Shown: piece by piece, positions 18,208 through 27,515 of the stretch
How the letters are laid out: each line of letters starts with the position of its first letter
How positions within the stretch are numbered: the first letter of the stretch is position 1
Source of the DNA: DASYDU01 sp050248495
GTDB taxonomy: Bacteria > Planctomycetota > Planctomycetia > Pirellulales > Lacipirellulaceae
Length of the DNA: 64,000 bases
Assembly (NCBI GenBank): GCA_050248495.1
Contig: JBFWSG010000015.1
Location: 1-64,000 of the forward strand
Direction: 5' to 3'
Position numbers and translations under genes: made by a program
Notes under the pieces: model-generated
What the model saw: only the letters and a program-made list of their open reading frames with translations
What the model was told of the DNA's origin: nothing
Databases searched by the model: none

Positions 18208-19544
18208 GTAGCGCATCACAATCACGTATCAAGGCATTACTCTTGGCGGCGGGTCTTGGTACGCGACTGCGGCCATTGACCCACCGTTTGCCGAAATGTC
18301 TGGTTCCCATTCACGGACATCCACTATTGGACTATTGGATCGCTTCCATACGTGAAACACAGATTCGCGACGTGCTAATCAACACTCACCATTTTCCGGA
18401 TCAAGTCAGATCTTATCTTCAGTCAGTGAATGAATATGGGCGGCCTCACGTCCGAGAATCTTATGAGCCCAAGTTGCTTGGTTCTGCAGGAACGATAGCA
18501 GCAAATCGGCGTTGGCTGGATGACGCGGACGATTGCTTGATCATCTATACGGATAATTTGTCGACAGTCGATTTGCGTGAACTGATCCGCTTTCACAAGT
18601 CTCATGACGACCCCTTCACGATGATGCTGTTTCGCACGCAGTATCCGCAGAAATGCGGCATCGCCAAATTGGACGCAGATCAAAGGGTGATTGAGTTTGT
18701 CGAGAAACCACAGACGCCGTCGAGCAACCTTGCGAATGCAGGCGTGTACGTGCTGTCAGCGGATGCATATCGAGAGGTTGCCGATCGGCAGGCGTTCGAC
18801 TTAGGGCACGATGTATTGCCGACTTTTGTCGGGAGAATGCGGGGCTGGTTATTTGATGGTTATCATCGGGATATCGGCAGCCTTGAGTCGCTGGAACTGG
18901 CAATGCAAGAAGTTCCGACGGTCATGCATCGTTGGTCAAAACTCACACGTGGATCAGCGGTCTTTCTTGATCGAGATGGCACGATTATTGAGCACGTGCA
19001 CCACCTGACAGATCCAACGAAAGTCAGGCTGCTGCCCGGTGCCGCTGACGCAATTCGCCGCCTGCAACAAAATGGTTACAAGTGTGTTGTGGTCACCAAC
19101 CAGTCCGTGGTCGGGCGTGGAATGCTGAGTATGGCAGGGCTGCATCGTATACACGATGAAATGGCGCGACAACTGGCGCAGTCGGGCATCAAATTAGATG
19201 GAATATACTTATGCACCCTTGCACCGAAGGAATCTGATCCCACGATTGTCGAGCACCCGGATCGAAAGCCGGGACCAGGAATGATTTTCCAGGCTGCTGA
19301 AGAGCTTTCCCTAAATTTGAGCGAGTCTTGGATGGTTGGCGACTCAATCAGCGATGTCCTGGCGGGGCACAATGCTGGCTGCCGTGGGTCGATCAAGTTG
19401 ATTTCGTCCGCAGACTGCGACATGGATCGGGCGGGACTTATAGACAAGCGGACATACGCGGCGTTCGATATCATGGGCGCGGTCGATTTGATCCTACACG
19501 TTGATGAGGCCGATGTGTTGTCGAACGATTTGCAATCATCGTAG
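18204..19544 (+). CDS. Bifunctional heptose-1-phosphate guanylyltransferase / heptose-bisphosphate phosphatase (HddC-GmhB fusion)
   Basis: The 446-residue product joins two enzymes. Residues 1-235 are a sugar nucleotidyltransferase with LLLAAGLGTRLRPLT...PK (12-31), like HddC. Residues 250-430 are an HAD phosphatase with FLDRDGT (nucleophile D256, acid D258), VVVTNQSVVGRG and MVGDSISDV, like GmhB. GmhB/HisB-type enzymes usually carry a zinc loop with several Cys/His before RKPxPGM; here only one cysteine remains (CTLAPKESDP, then HPDRKPGPGM), so the zinc site looks lost. The start ATG at 18204 overlaps the previous stop by four bases. With HddA and GmhA this completes GDP-D-glycero-alpha-D-manno-heptose synthesis. 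Specificity is inferred from the operon. Confidence 0.85.
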   Translation: MSSASQSRIKALLLAAGLGTRLRPLTHRLPKCLVPIHGHPLLDYWIASIRETQIRDVLINTHHFPDQVRSYLQSVNEYGRPHVRESYEPKLLGSAGTIAANRRWLDDADDCLIIYTDNLSTVDLRELIRFHKSHDDPFTMMLFRTQYPQKCGIAKLDADQRVIEFVEKPQTPSSNLANAGVYVLSADAYREVADRQAFDLGHDVLPTFVGRMRGWLFDGYHRDIGSLESLELAMQEVPTVMHRWSKLTRGSAVFLDRDGTIIEHVHHLTDPTKVRLLPGAADAIRRLQQNGYKCVVVTNQSVVGRGMLSMAGLHRIHDEMARQLAQSGIKLDGIYLCTLAPKESDPTIVEHPDRKPGPGMIFQAAEELSLNLSESWMVGDSISDVLAGHNAGCRGSIKLISSADCDMDRAGLIDKRTYAAFDIMGAVDLILHVDEADVLSNDLQSS

Positions 19545-19563
19545 ATTGAAGGACGAATAACAG

Positions 19564-20559
19564 ATGAACATTTTGGTTACGGGAGGCGCTGGATTTGTCG
19601 GTAGCGCGTGTCTTCGGCACCTCGTCGAAATCGGGCATACCGCAATCGCATTCGACAACCTCGCACAGGGGCACGCAGAAGCAGTGCCTCAAGGTTGCCT
19701 GATTCAAGGCGATATCCTGGATACTCGTCATCTTGAAGATTCGCTACGGGGCTGCCGTGCGGAAGCCGTCATGCATTTTGCGGCTGCGACTTGCGTCGGC
19801 GAATCGGTCGATAATCCGGAATACCATTACCGGAACAATATAGCGGGAACTTTGAGCCTTTTGACGGCAATGAAGTCTGTAGGTGTCCGTCGACTGCTGT
19901 TTTCGAGCACTTGCGCTACGTATGGCGACAATCCGCGCTCGCCGATGAATGAGGATGCCGCACAAATCCCGTGCAGCCCGTATGCAAGAACAAAGTTGAC
20001 TGTCGAGTGGATGATTTCGGACTTTGCAGCTGCTTACGAGCTAGGCTACACGATACTTCGATACTTCAATGCGGCAGGTGGATCGCCGGACGGAAGCTTT
20101 GGCGAAGACCATCATCCAGAGAATCATCTCATTCCGCTCGTACTCCAAGTGGCACTTGGACAACGCGACAAAATCAAGGTTTTTGGTGACGACTATCCAA
20201 CCGAAGATGGGACATGTATTCGCGACTACATTCATGTGGATGATTTGGCAAAGGCCCACTCGCTGGCAATTGAGGCGACAAATCCTCAAACTCGTGAAGT
20301 CTATAATGTTGGTACAGGACACGGCCATTCGGTGATGGAGGTCATCCGTGCCTGCGAAGCAGTAGTTGGAAGGTCAATTCCGTGCGAGATTACTGCACGT
20401 CGACCCGGAGATCCACCGGCACTGGTTGCGGATCCAGATAAGCTAAAGCGAATACTGGGATGGAGCCCGAAATACGAGGGAATAGAGAAGACTGTAGCGT
20501 CGGCGTGGCGCTGGCACAGCCGTCATCCCGATGGCTATAGGTCGAACGCCAGGCCGTGA
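19564..20559 (+). CDS. galE: UDP-glucose 4-epimerase (GalE-like)
   Basis: A 331-residue extended SDR with VTGGAGFVGS near the start, HFAAATCVGESV, SSTCATYGD, catalytic Tyr/Lys in SPYARTK, and ILRYFNAAG, all typical of GalE. It interconverts UDP-glucose and UDP-galactose (or the N-acetylated forms) with tightly bound NAD in the cytoplasm. It is the last gene of the heptose operon, 19 bases after the fusion gene, and would supply galactose for the same glycan. Length is normal for the family. Confidence 0.88.
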   Translation: MNILVTGGAGFVGSACLRHLVEIGHTAIAFDNLAQGHAEAVPQGCLIQGDILDTRHLEDSLRGCRAEAVMHFAAATCVGESVDNPEYHYRNNIAGTLSLLTAMKSVGVRRLLFSSTCATYGDNPRSPMNEDAAQIPCSPYARTKLTVEWMISDFAAAYELGYTILRYFNAAGGSPDGSFGEDHHPENHLIPLVLQVALGQRDKIKVFGDDYPTEDGTCIRDYIHVDDLAKAHSLAIEATNPQTREVYNVGTGHGHSVMEVIRACEAVVGRSIPCEITARRPGDPPALVADPDKLKRILGWSPKYEGIEKTVASAWRWHSRHPDGYRSNARP

Positions 20560-20895
20560 TTGTAGCCTGCTCCCCAGAAGCTGATCCATGTGCTATGAGA
20601 GTCTCAAGGGCCTTGGAGGACGAGGAGACTCAGGATGACGACGTGATGACGGAAGCGGCACGGTCCGGAGAAGGCTGTGCGAGAGCTTTGAGATGCGGAC
20701 GGGACGCTCAACGCCGGGAAGGGCTTGGCGGCGGTATTCTAGTGTCGTCTTCCCTTAACTATAGCGGTAGCCACAATGCCGGAAGTAGTTGCGGCATTCG
20801 GTTTCGGTGAACAGTTCGAGGAATTCTTATTCACACATCAACACACGTTAGATCGCGGCAATGACAGACTCTACTCAAACAAAAACTTCTCAAAC
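20560..20895. other. Gene-free stretch after the heptose operon
   Basis: About 340 bases with no recognisable gene. The plus strand up to about 20740 is rich in G and A. An 84-codon frame starting at 20556 shows no family resemblance and is not called. This is also roughly where base composition shifts to the GC-rich remainder of the window. Confidence 0.45.
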
Positions 20896-20934
20896 AAAAA
20901 AGCACTGCCCCGCAAATTCGCAGGGCAGTGCTTT
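20896..20934 (-). terminator. Rho-independent terminator of the RRM protein gene
   Basis: AAAGCACTGCCC (20899-20910) pairs perfectly with GGGCAGTGCTTT (20923-20934) around a 12-base loop. On the minus strand it is followed by a T-run (A-run 20896-20901). It lies about 50 bases beyond the stop of the minus-strand gene ending at 20987. Confidence 0.9.
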
Positions 20935-20986
20935 GTATCTTTCAGTGAGTCGTGTCCTCACAGATCGATGGCTAGCGCCAAATAGA

Positions 20987-21340
20987 CTAATATCGTCCGC
21001 CGCGGCCACCGCCGCCGCCACCGTAACCACCACGGCCACCGCCGCCACCACCGCCGTAGCCGCCGCGGCCACCGCCGCCGCCGCCACGATTTTCCTTCGG
21101 GCGAGCTTCGTTCACCGTGAGCGTGCGGCCATCGTGCTCGGTGCCGTTGATGCCTTCGATCGCCGCTTGGGCTTCGGCTTCACTGCCCATCTCGACAAAC
21201 CCAAAACCCTTGCTGCGGCCAGTGTCGCGATCGTTGATCACTTCGGCGCTTTGCACCGTCCCAAATTGCGAGAACAGTTGGTCCAGATCCGAACTCGTGA
21301 CACCAAAGGCCAAATTGCCACAATACAATTTCTTCCCCAC
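20987..21340 (-). CDS. Glycine-rich RRM RNA-binding protein
   Basis: A 117-residue protein with a single RNA-recognition motif: RNP2 LYCGNLAFGV near the start and RNP1 KGFGFVEM in the middle. An Arg/Gly tail (repeats of GGRGGYGGGGG) follows. Such small proteins in cyanobacteria and planctomycetes bind RNA and are often cold- or stress-induced; the target RNAs are unknown. A GTG at 21340 is chosen as start because ACAGGAG sits about eight bases upstream and it places the RRM at the N-terminus as in homologs. A longer frame reaching 21637 lacks such support. Confidence 0.9.
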   Translation of the reverse strand: MGKKLYCGNLAFGVTSSDLDQLFSQFGTVQSAEVINDRDTGRSKGFGFVEMGSEAEAQAAIEGINGTEHDGRTLTVNEARPKENRGGGGGGRGGYGGGGGGGRGGYGGGGGGRGGRY

Positions 21341-22047
21341 CGTAAAATCTCCTGTGCATGGAAGAACAAACAGCCCGCCCTTTGACTTTCGGGGCTGAAG
21401 CGAAAGCGGCCGGAATGGCGGCCTACCAGGAGGGACGGCTGACTGAGCATCAAGAACCCGACGCAGCGCGTCGGCGACGCTAACAAGATCATCGAACCAA
21501 CCGCCAAATATTATGCGAAATGCTAGCGAAATGTCCAGACGAATTCTGGGGACTGGCGCTACTTTCGGGTTGGGGGTTTGACTAATTTGGGCGAGGTTTT
21601 CGTGCCTGCGGCACGATCCCAGGCTAAATTCCGGCATTCGTGAACGATCAGCTGCTGCCGCAGTGCCATTCTCCTGTGCCGCCGGTGGCGGACTTTCGCC
21701 GACCCTAAGAATCCCGATCCACGCGGACCAAGCACGACTTAAGGCACGAATCCTCTCCTGTCATCGAAATCGGGCTGCCTCACCGAGCCCTAGAGATCGA
21801 CTCTCTGATAGGCGCGATTACGTTCATTTGTGGCAGTCCAGCGTGGCGTAAGCTTAGGCGCGGTTTGGTTCGAACTCTGAACCTGGCGCGCTGTATCTCC
21901 TCAGGCTTTGTACTATAGATTCAAGGGGATCAAAACTCGCCGCTGAAATTCGATCAATGAGTTGCGATGGCCCAGCGCTCGCCACTTATTGTTTCCCCAT
22001 TTCCAGATACAGGCCGCGTCGGGCGAGGCCCCGGCGCCGTTTCCGCA
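21341..22047. other. Gene-free stretch between the RRM gene and a membrane protein gene
   Basis: About 700 bases without a supported gene. It must contain the divergent promoters for the RRM gene (minus) and the membrane protein (plus), and could hold a long leader for the RRM gene. No terminator, riboswitch or repeat was recognised. Confidence 0.45.
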
Positions 22048-22419
22048 ATGACTAGCGCGCGACGTATCTTTTTGATTGCCGGCATCTATGGCCTGTTGGT
22101 GATCGTGCCGCCCTATTTCCTGGAAGCCCGGGTCGCCCGCGATTACCCGCCGGCAATCACGCATCCGGAAAACTACTATGGTTTTCTGGGAGTGACTCTC
22201 GCCTGGCAACTGGCGTATTTGGTGATCGCGTCCGATCCGCTGCGATACCGGCCTCTGATGCTGGTCGCCGTGTTTGCCAAATGGAGTTTTGTGGCGGCCG
22301 TGGCGGTGCTCTACTGGCAAGGTCGCGTGACCGGGCCGGTGCTTGGTTTTGCTTCCATCGATTTCGTATGGGGGCTATTGTTCCTCATGGCCTTTCGCAA
22401 GTTAGGTCGCATTGGCTGA
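22048..22419 (+). CDS. Small integral membrane protein, function unknown
   Basis: A 123-residue protein with about four hydrophobic helices (IFLIAGIYGLLVIVPPYFL, TLAWQLAYLVIASDP, LVAVFAKWSFVAAVAVLYW, SIDFVWGLLFLMAF). No catalytic motif is visible. The ATG at 22048 begins just before the first helix; a longer in-frame start at 21967 would add about 27 non-membrane residues. It precedes a GNAT acetyltransferase gene by under 40 bases and may be co-transcribed. No function is proposed. Confidence 0.65.
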   Translation: MTSARRIFLIAGIYGLLVIVPPYFLEARVARDYPPAITHPENYYGFLGVTLAWQLAYLVIASDPLRYRPLMLVAVFAKWSFVAAVAVLYWQGRVTGPVLGFASIDFVWGLLFLMAFRKLGRIG

Positions 22420-22457
22420 AGCGCTTGTCGCAGGTTTTGCCCGAGACTCGATCCGAT

Positions 22458-23051
22458 ATGAGTGCCACGATTCGCTTTGCTGAGCCACGCGACGCCGCCG
22501 CCATTCAGGCGATCTACGCGCCGAACGTGTCGTCGACGGCGATTTCCTTCGAGCTCCTGCCGCCATCGGTCGAGGAAATGGGCGCGCGGATCGCGCGCAT
22601 CTCCGCACAATACCCTTGGCTCGTGTGCGAAATCGACGGCCGCGTGGCCGGGTATGTCTACGCATGTCAGCACCGTGAGCGGGCGGCGTATCGCTGGGCA
22701 GTGGACGTGACGGTCTACATCGATGAGGCGTATCGCCGGCGCGGAGTTGGCAAGGCGTTGTACAAGAGCCTGTTGGAGTTGCTACGGCTGCAGGGTTATA
22801 CGAAGGCCTTCGCCGGGATCACGCTGCCGAACCCGGGCAGCGTCGGCGTGCATGAATCGGTCGGATTTGTGCTGGTGGCGGTCTACAAGTCCGTGGGACA
22901 CAAGCTGGGGGCCTGGCGGGATGTCGGCTGGTGGGCGATGGACCTGCGGAATACCGAAGATGAACCCGCAGAACCGCTACCCATCGGCCAGCTGATCGGG
23001 ACTTCGACCGCCGCACAGGCACTTGCCGACGGCGAAAAGAGCCTGCATTGA
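22458..23051 (+). CDS. GNAT acetyltransferase, phosphinothricin-acetyltransferase (PAT)-like
   Basis: The 197-residue protein begins IRFAEPRDAAAIQAIYAPNV and contains FELLPPSVEEMGARI, WLVCEIDGRVAGYVYA, the acetyl-CoA loop EAYRRRGVGKALY, and SVGVHESVGFVLVAVYKSVG. This is the pattern of the PAT/Bar-like GNAT family that N-acetylates phosphinothricin or methionine-sulfone-like amines. Physiological substrates of chromosomal homologs are usually uncertain. The ATG at 22458 starts the conserved N-terminus; a longer frame from 22281 overlaps the membrane protein gene and is not used. Confidence 0.85.
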   Translation: MSATIRFAEPRDAAAIQAIYAPNVSSTAISFELLPPSVEEMGARIARISAQYPWLVCEIDGRVAGYVYACQHRERAAYRWAVDVTVYIDEAYRRRGVGKALYKSLLELLRLQGYTKAFAGITLPNPGSVGVHESVGFVLVAVYKSVGHKLGAWRDVGWWAMDLRNTEDEPAEPLPIGQLIGTSTAAQALADGEKSLH

Positions 23052-23866
23052 GGCTGAAGCACCTGCACGCTCACTGCACCTGCGACGGCCGCGGCGGCAC
23101 CGGTGTCAGTGCGACACCCTCGTCGCTGGGGCAGTTCGGAAAGGAGCCGTGCCGCGATGCACCATTTCTTAACACACTGCCGGCGGCACAACGCGCTGGT
23201 CGTTCGAGTGACAGTTTGCCGGCTCAACCGGCCTATTGAGACGTAGGCAGTTACCTCCGTCGATGGCACGGCGGATGGGGCATCCTGGCGGCTAGCAAAT
23301 GGTTTTGGTCGGCCGTTTTTGACCCACAAAAATCGTCGCGGATTGGCACGGAAAATTTCTTTCGTGATTCCGGCGTCCCCCAGTTGTCGAGTGCTGTTTC
23401 GGCTGGTAATGTCGATACCGTCTGAACGGAGTGCGCGGCTGCTCGATTGGGGCGGCAGCCAGTTAGGAGGCAACTCCGCTTTTCCCATTCACGCCGACGG
23501 AACGCGGCTCGATCTCGATCGCAATAGTCTGAGTCACTAGCACTCGATGTTGCGCCGCGCGAGGCAGGATCGAAATTCTGTGGCAGAATGAAAAGCGGTC
23601 GCGGCTGACTCCGCCGGCGCCGTGGTACCTTTCAGTCGGTTCGCGTTATTCCTTTTTTCAACTGTGGACGAACACCTTTTGAGTAGATAGGCGGAGCAGC
23701 TTGCGGCATGGACGGATTTGCGGCGTCGGCACGCGGCGCGGCAAACTCTCGGCAGGGGAAGCATAGCGCTCCGGCAACGTTTTGCAGTGATTCCCGATAG
23801 GGCCAGCGGGTAGCACTCGGAACTCTTCTCTGGATTTGCAGCTGAGATTTAATTGGAGGCCCTGCC
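23052..23866. other. Gene-free stretch
   Basis: About 815 bases without a supported gene. Short frames on both strands lack ribosome-binding sites and family resemblance. The promoter of the following HTH gene should be near its 3' end. TTGGAGG is visible about eight bases before the GTG start at 23867. Confidence 0.45.
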
Positions 23867-24682
23867 GTGGAACACGAGCAACGGAACGGACACGCATCGC
23901 TCGATGGGTTGAATACGGAAAACGGTCGTCCGCATGGCAATGGCCGTACTGCGAACGAACTTGTTGCAAACGATTACAGCGCCGGTGCAAACGGGCACGA
24001 CCGCTTCGCAACTCCTGTCTCCACGAACGGACAAGCGGGATCAAACGGCGCCGCCGCGACGCACAGCCCGACGCCGCTCGAGCGCAAACTGGAATACGTC
24101 GACCGCTCGGTGGGAGGAAGCAACGTGGTCGGCGGCAACGGTCGCCTCGACGAGGAGGAGCGCGACGAGACTATCGCGGGCCGGAGCGACCGGAGCGAGT
24201 CGACACGAAAATCACTCGGCAAGAATGCCCGCATTTTGCAGCAAGTCGGCGAGGCCCGGCGGCGGCAGGGGTTGTCCATCCGCTGCGTCGCGCAACGCCT
24301 GGGCATGACAGTCGGCGAAGTGCGGGCTCAGGAAGAGGCCGACGCCGACATGATGCTCTCGGAACTTTATCGCTGGCAGTCAGTGCTGGATGTGCCGCTG
24401 GAAGAACTGCTTGCCGATCCGCAGGATGCGCTGTCGCCACGCGTGATGATGCGAGCGCAAATGCTACGGGTGATGAAGACCGCGCGGGCGCTACGGGCGC
24501 AGGCGCGCAGCGAAGCGGAGCACCGGCTGGCAAAAGTGCTGATTGGTCAATTGATCGAGATCATGCCGGAGTTGAAAGAGGTAGCGGCTTGGCCGACGGT
24601 GGGACACCGCCGCACGGCGGACGAAATTGGCAGAATCGGTGAGCGGCCGATTCCCGATGACTTCATGCACGAAGCCAGTTGA
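23867..24682 (+). CDS. Conserved protein with XRE-like helix-turn-helix
   Basis: A 271-residue protein in two parts. The first ~110 residues are Asn/Gly/His-rich and low-complexity, probably disordered. The second part has an XRE-type helix-turn-helix (VGEARRRQGLSIRCVAQRLG then MTVGEVRAQEE) followed by an alpha-helical, Arg/Ala-rich region. A DNA-binding regulatory role is inferred from the fold only. The start is GTG at 23867, supported by TTGGAGG upstream. It is convergent with the HDOD protein gene. No partner or target was identified. Confidence 0.65.
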   Translation: MEHEQRNGHASLDGLNTENGRPHGNGRTANELVANDYSAGANGHDRFATPVSTNGQAGSNGAAATHSPTPLERKLEYVDRSVGGSNVVGGNGRLDEEERDETIAGRSDRSESTRKSLGKNARILQQVGEARRRQGLSIRCVAQRLGMTVGEVRAQEEADADMMLSELYRWQSVLDVPLEELLADPQDALSPRVMMRAQMLRVMKTARALRAQARSEAEHRLAKVLIGQLIEIMPELKEVAAWPTVGHRRTADEIGRIGERPIPDDFMHEAS

Positions 24683-24893
24683 GCACTTTGAAGTGAATTG
24701 AAGAATCGAGCCCGCCGGCCCGGGCAACTAGATTGGGCGGACGGTGTTTTCGGGCCGGTCGGGCTTAGGCGGCAGGCGGCAGGCGGAAGCGGAAGGGGAG
24801 TATTTCCCCAACGAGTTATTGCAGCGGCGCCCTGAGGCGTCCCCCTTCCTTCCGTTGCGACGCGGCAGCGTTTTTTGCCGCCGCAGTCGCGCG

Positions 24894-26582
24894 CTACATC
24901 CCGCCGGCGACTGGCTCGTGCAGCTTTTCGATCACGTGCGAGCGCACTTTCTCTTGCAGCCGTTGGAAGCTGTTGGGCAGGCCGATGGTCGGGGCGACTC
25001 CCGCAAAGGCTTCGCAGCGCGTTTCGTCGGCAAAGACGAGCGCAACGTTGCCGGGATGCTGAGCGGCGAAGTTCGCCGGGTCGGCGCCCAGGCAATTGGC
25101 CACCAGCGGCTCGTCGAACAATCCCGGGTCGTTCGCGGCGTGGGGCTGCGGATCGATCCCGACGGATGGCAAAAACTCTTTGACTAGATCGGCCGGGTGC
25201 TCGGAGAAGCTGCAATACGCCGCGGGATGCCGCTCGATCTTGCGGACCGTTTTCTTGCGCGAGGCTTGCCCGCTGGGGTGGAACTCGGCCAACCGCGCGA
25301 CGTCGATGCGAATCTGTTCGACCAGTTGGTCGATGTTCTGGATGCGGAGCCGTTCCAGGACGGCATCGGGTGGAAAACGAACGAAGTCCCAGCTTTGCCA
25401 GTGCCCGACCGCCAGCCGGCCCAGGAAAATCGCCACTTTCACCAGCAGGGCCTTGGTCCGCATCGGCTCGAGCAAGCGGACGATCGACGAGTAGTCGTCC
25501 AGCGAAAACTTGAGCGGGATAAACACCTCGGGCGCGATCTTCCAGTCGGCCAGCAACTGCGCCATCACGTCGGTGTGCGTGGCCGGAAACATCTGCCGCT
25601 CGATTTCCTGCAGCGCCGCGCCCGATTGGTCGCAGGCGGCCACCATCTTGGCGTATTGCTTGGGGAACAGCATGCCGAGCACGATCCGGCCCAAAGGATG
25701 CATGATCGCGCTCAAGAACAGGCCGTCAGAGAGCCCTGAGTGACCGCCCTGGTCGACCATCAGTTCCAGCGCGATGCCGGCAGCCATGCTGCGATTCCAC
25801 GACAGTTCCAGGTCGAGCCAGGGCACCTTCGAGGGAGTCACGGTCGAGAGCGCGTTCACGGAGATCGCCAGCTCCCCGACGTGCTTCTGGCCAATCCGCA
25901 TCACCGCTTCTTCCAGCTCGACGATGTGCCGGCCGGGCGGATTGAAATACGCGCTATTGGCCATTCGTAAGACTTCGGTCGTGAGCGAAGCGTCGCGCTG
26001 GACGGCAGCAGCGATCTGCGACAGGTCCCATTCGAGATTCTGCGTCATCACGTACACGTCGAGCGCAGAGGTCGAGATCGGCAGCACGCTGGAAATTTCG
26101 CGGAGCTTTTCGTTGAGCTGCGCGAGGCTCACGCGGTGGCCGCTCGGTGGGAGCGTCGGCTTGGGCAGGCCCGGGCCGGGAATTTCCGCCTCGGCTTGCT
26201 GCGATTGCTTGCGGCCGTCGACCAGCGCGCGAACCTTGGTCGCCAGCGCAGCCACGTCGACCGGTTTGAACATCACGCCGTCGACGCCCCGCTCGATCAG
26301 CTCGTGGGCGAGCTTCGGGTCGATCACATCCGTGTGCACGACCACCAGCGGGCGGTTCTTGGTATCAACGAGTTCCAGCGCCAGCGGCTTGCCGCTGGTG
26401 ACGGGAATTTTGAGATCGACGATGGCGACGTCGTAGCTGACAGCCGAGAGCTTTTCGAGCGCCCCTGTCGAGTCGTCCGCCGACTCGCAGGCGAAGCCGT
26501 GCGTCGCCAGCGCAGCGACCGTGAGCCGCTGGACGGCGGGGTCCTGGTCGACGATCAAAGCGCGAGGGGAGCCGGCGGACAT
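24894..26582 (-). CDS. Receiver-domain HDOD signalling protein
   Basis: A 562-residue protein. The N-terminus is a response-regulator receiver (ALIVDQDPAVQRLTVAALA, phospho-acceptor Asp in DVAIVDLKIP, and the conserved Lys in MFKPVD). A linker leads to an HDOD domain (ISSVLPISTSALDVYVMTQN, DASLTTEVLRMANSAYFNPP, and AIMHPLGRIVLGML). HDOD proteins are HD-related domains that usually lack the metal-binding HD pair and act in signalling. The C-terminal ~120 residues are unassigned. The ATG at 26582 is chosen because it starts the receiver; in-frame sequence up to 26717 is not receiver-like. The output pathway is unknown. Confidence 0.82.
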   Translation of the reverse strand: MSAGSPRALIVDQDPAVQRLTVAALATHGFACESADDSTGALEKLSAVSYDVAIVDLKIPVTSGKPLALELVDTKNRPLVVVHTDVIDPKLAHELIERGVDGVMFKPVDVAALATKVRALVDGRKQSQQAEAEIPGPGLPKPTLPPSGHRVSLAQLNEKLREISSVLPISTSALDVYVMTQNLEWDLSQIAAAVQRDASLTTEVLRMANSAYFNPPGRHIVELEEAVMRIGQKHVGELAISVNALSTVTPSKVPWLDLELSWNRSMAAGIALELMVDQGGHSGLSDGLFLSAIMHPLGRIVLGMLFPKQYAKMVAACDQSGAALQEIERQMFPATHTDVMAQLLADWKIAPEVFIPLKFSLDDYSSIVRLLEPMRTKALLVKVAIFLGRLAVGHWQSWDFVRFPPDAVLERLRIQNIDQLVEQIRIDVARLAEFHPSGQASRKKTVRKIERHPAAYCSFSEHPADLVKEFLPSVGIDPQPHAANDPGLFDEPLVANCLGADPANFAAQHPGNVALVFADETRCEAFAGVAPTIGLPNSFQRLQEKVRSHVIEKLHEPVAGGM

Positions 26583-26759
26583 GGCACGTCGCTCGAAAAA
26601 CACGGGGAACAACAGGATCTGCCAACAAGAAAATCTAGCTTGGCCGACGGGCCGGGGCAGCCGACGCGGGCCCGGCCGGACAATCGCCCCAAAACGCCGC
26701 ATCGAGAATTGGCGCAATCGTCAGAGGCGGTATTTCCCGTCTGCCAATCGGCCGCCGGC

Positions 26760-27515
26760 TCAAGCAGGTTCGGGCGACTCTTCGGAAGGAAAGGGGAGCG
26801 GTTCGCCGCGGAGCTTGCAAATGGCGTTTTGAGCGGCGCGCTGTTCCGATTCCTTTTTGCTCCGCCCCCAGGCGGGTGGAAAGCGGGTCGGGCCGATCTG
26901 CGCGGTCATCTTGAAGCACTTGCTGTGGTCGGGGCCTTTTTCATCGAGCAAGTGATACGTGGGCGTGACTCCATGCTCGCGCTGCGAAAACTGCTGCAGC
27001 AGCGATTTGTAGTTGCCACCCGTGTCGCCGGACGCGGCCGATTCGATCTCGGGACCGAAGTAGGCGAGCACGAATTCCTGAGTGGGCTCGATGCCGCCGT
27101 CGAGATAAATCGCGGCGATCAGCGATTCGAGCACGTCGGAGAGCACCGACTGAGGCACGGCGGGATGAACCGTCATCCCTTTGCCCAGTACGAGAAATTC
27201 CCGCAGCCCGAGTACTTGGCTGATCTTCGCGCAAGTCTGGCGGCTCACGACGATCGACTTGAGCTTGGTGAGATCGCCTTCCAGGAACTGCGGAAACTGA
27301 TGAAACAACTCCTCGCAGACGATCTTGCCGAGGATCGCGTCGCCGAGGAATTCGAGCCGCTCGTTCGAGGACAAGCGATGATCGGCACCGGAAGCGTGCG
27401 TCAGCGCGGCCTCGAGAATGGCGAGGTCCTTGAACTGATAGCCGATCCGCCGCTGGCAGGTGGCCAGGCGGGACTCATCGACTTCGCTGGGCTCTGGCGG
27501 ATGCGACTCCACCAT
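26760..27515 (-). CDS. rnc: Ribonuclease III
   Basis: A 251-residue protein with the RNase III catalytic signature NERLEFLGDAILG near residues 50-65, later DVLESLIAAIYLDGG, and a C-terminal double-stranded RNA-binding domain (GNYKSLLQQFSQRE...GRSKKESEQRAAQNAI). It cleaves double-stranded RNA, for example in rRNA maturation. The conserved acidic residues of both catalytic segments are present, so it should be active. Length is normal. It lies upstream of the HDOD gene on the same strand with a gap of about 180 bases. Confidence 0.95.
   Translation of the reverse strand: MVESHPPEPSEVDESRLATCQRRIGYQFKDLAILEAALTHASGADHRLSSNERLEFLGDAILGKIVCEELFHQFPQFLEGDLTKLKSIVVSRQTCAKISQVLGLREFLVLGKGMTVHPAVPQSVLSDVLESLIAAIYLDGGIEPTQEFVLAYFGPEIESAASGDTGGNYKSLLQQFSQREHGVTPTYHLLDEKGPDHSKCFKMTAQIGPTRFPPAWGRSKKESEQRAAQNAICKLRGEPLPFPSEESPEPA

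Noticed and set aside
20556..20810. 84-codon plus-strand frame after galE
   Set aside because: No family match, unusual composition and no start signal. A link to a mobile intron was considered, but no diagnostic motif was seen.
20999..21095. Possible short tandem DNA repeat (GCC/CCA triplets)
   Set aside because: It is the coding sequence for the Arg/Gly tail of the RRM protein.
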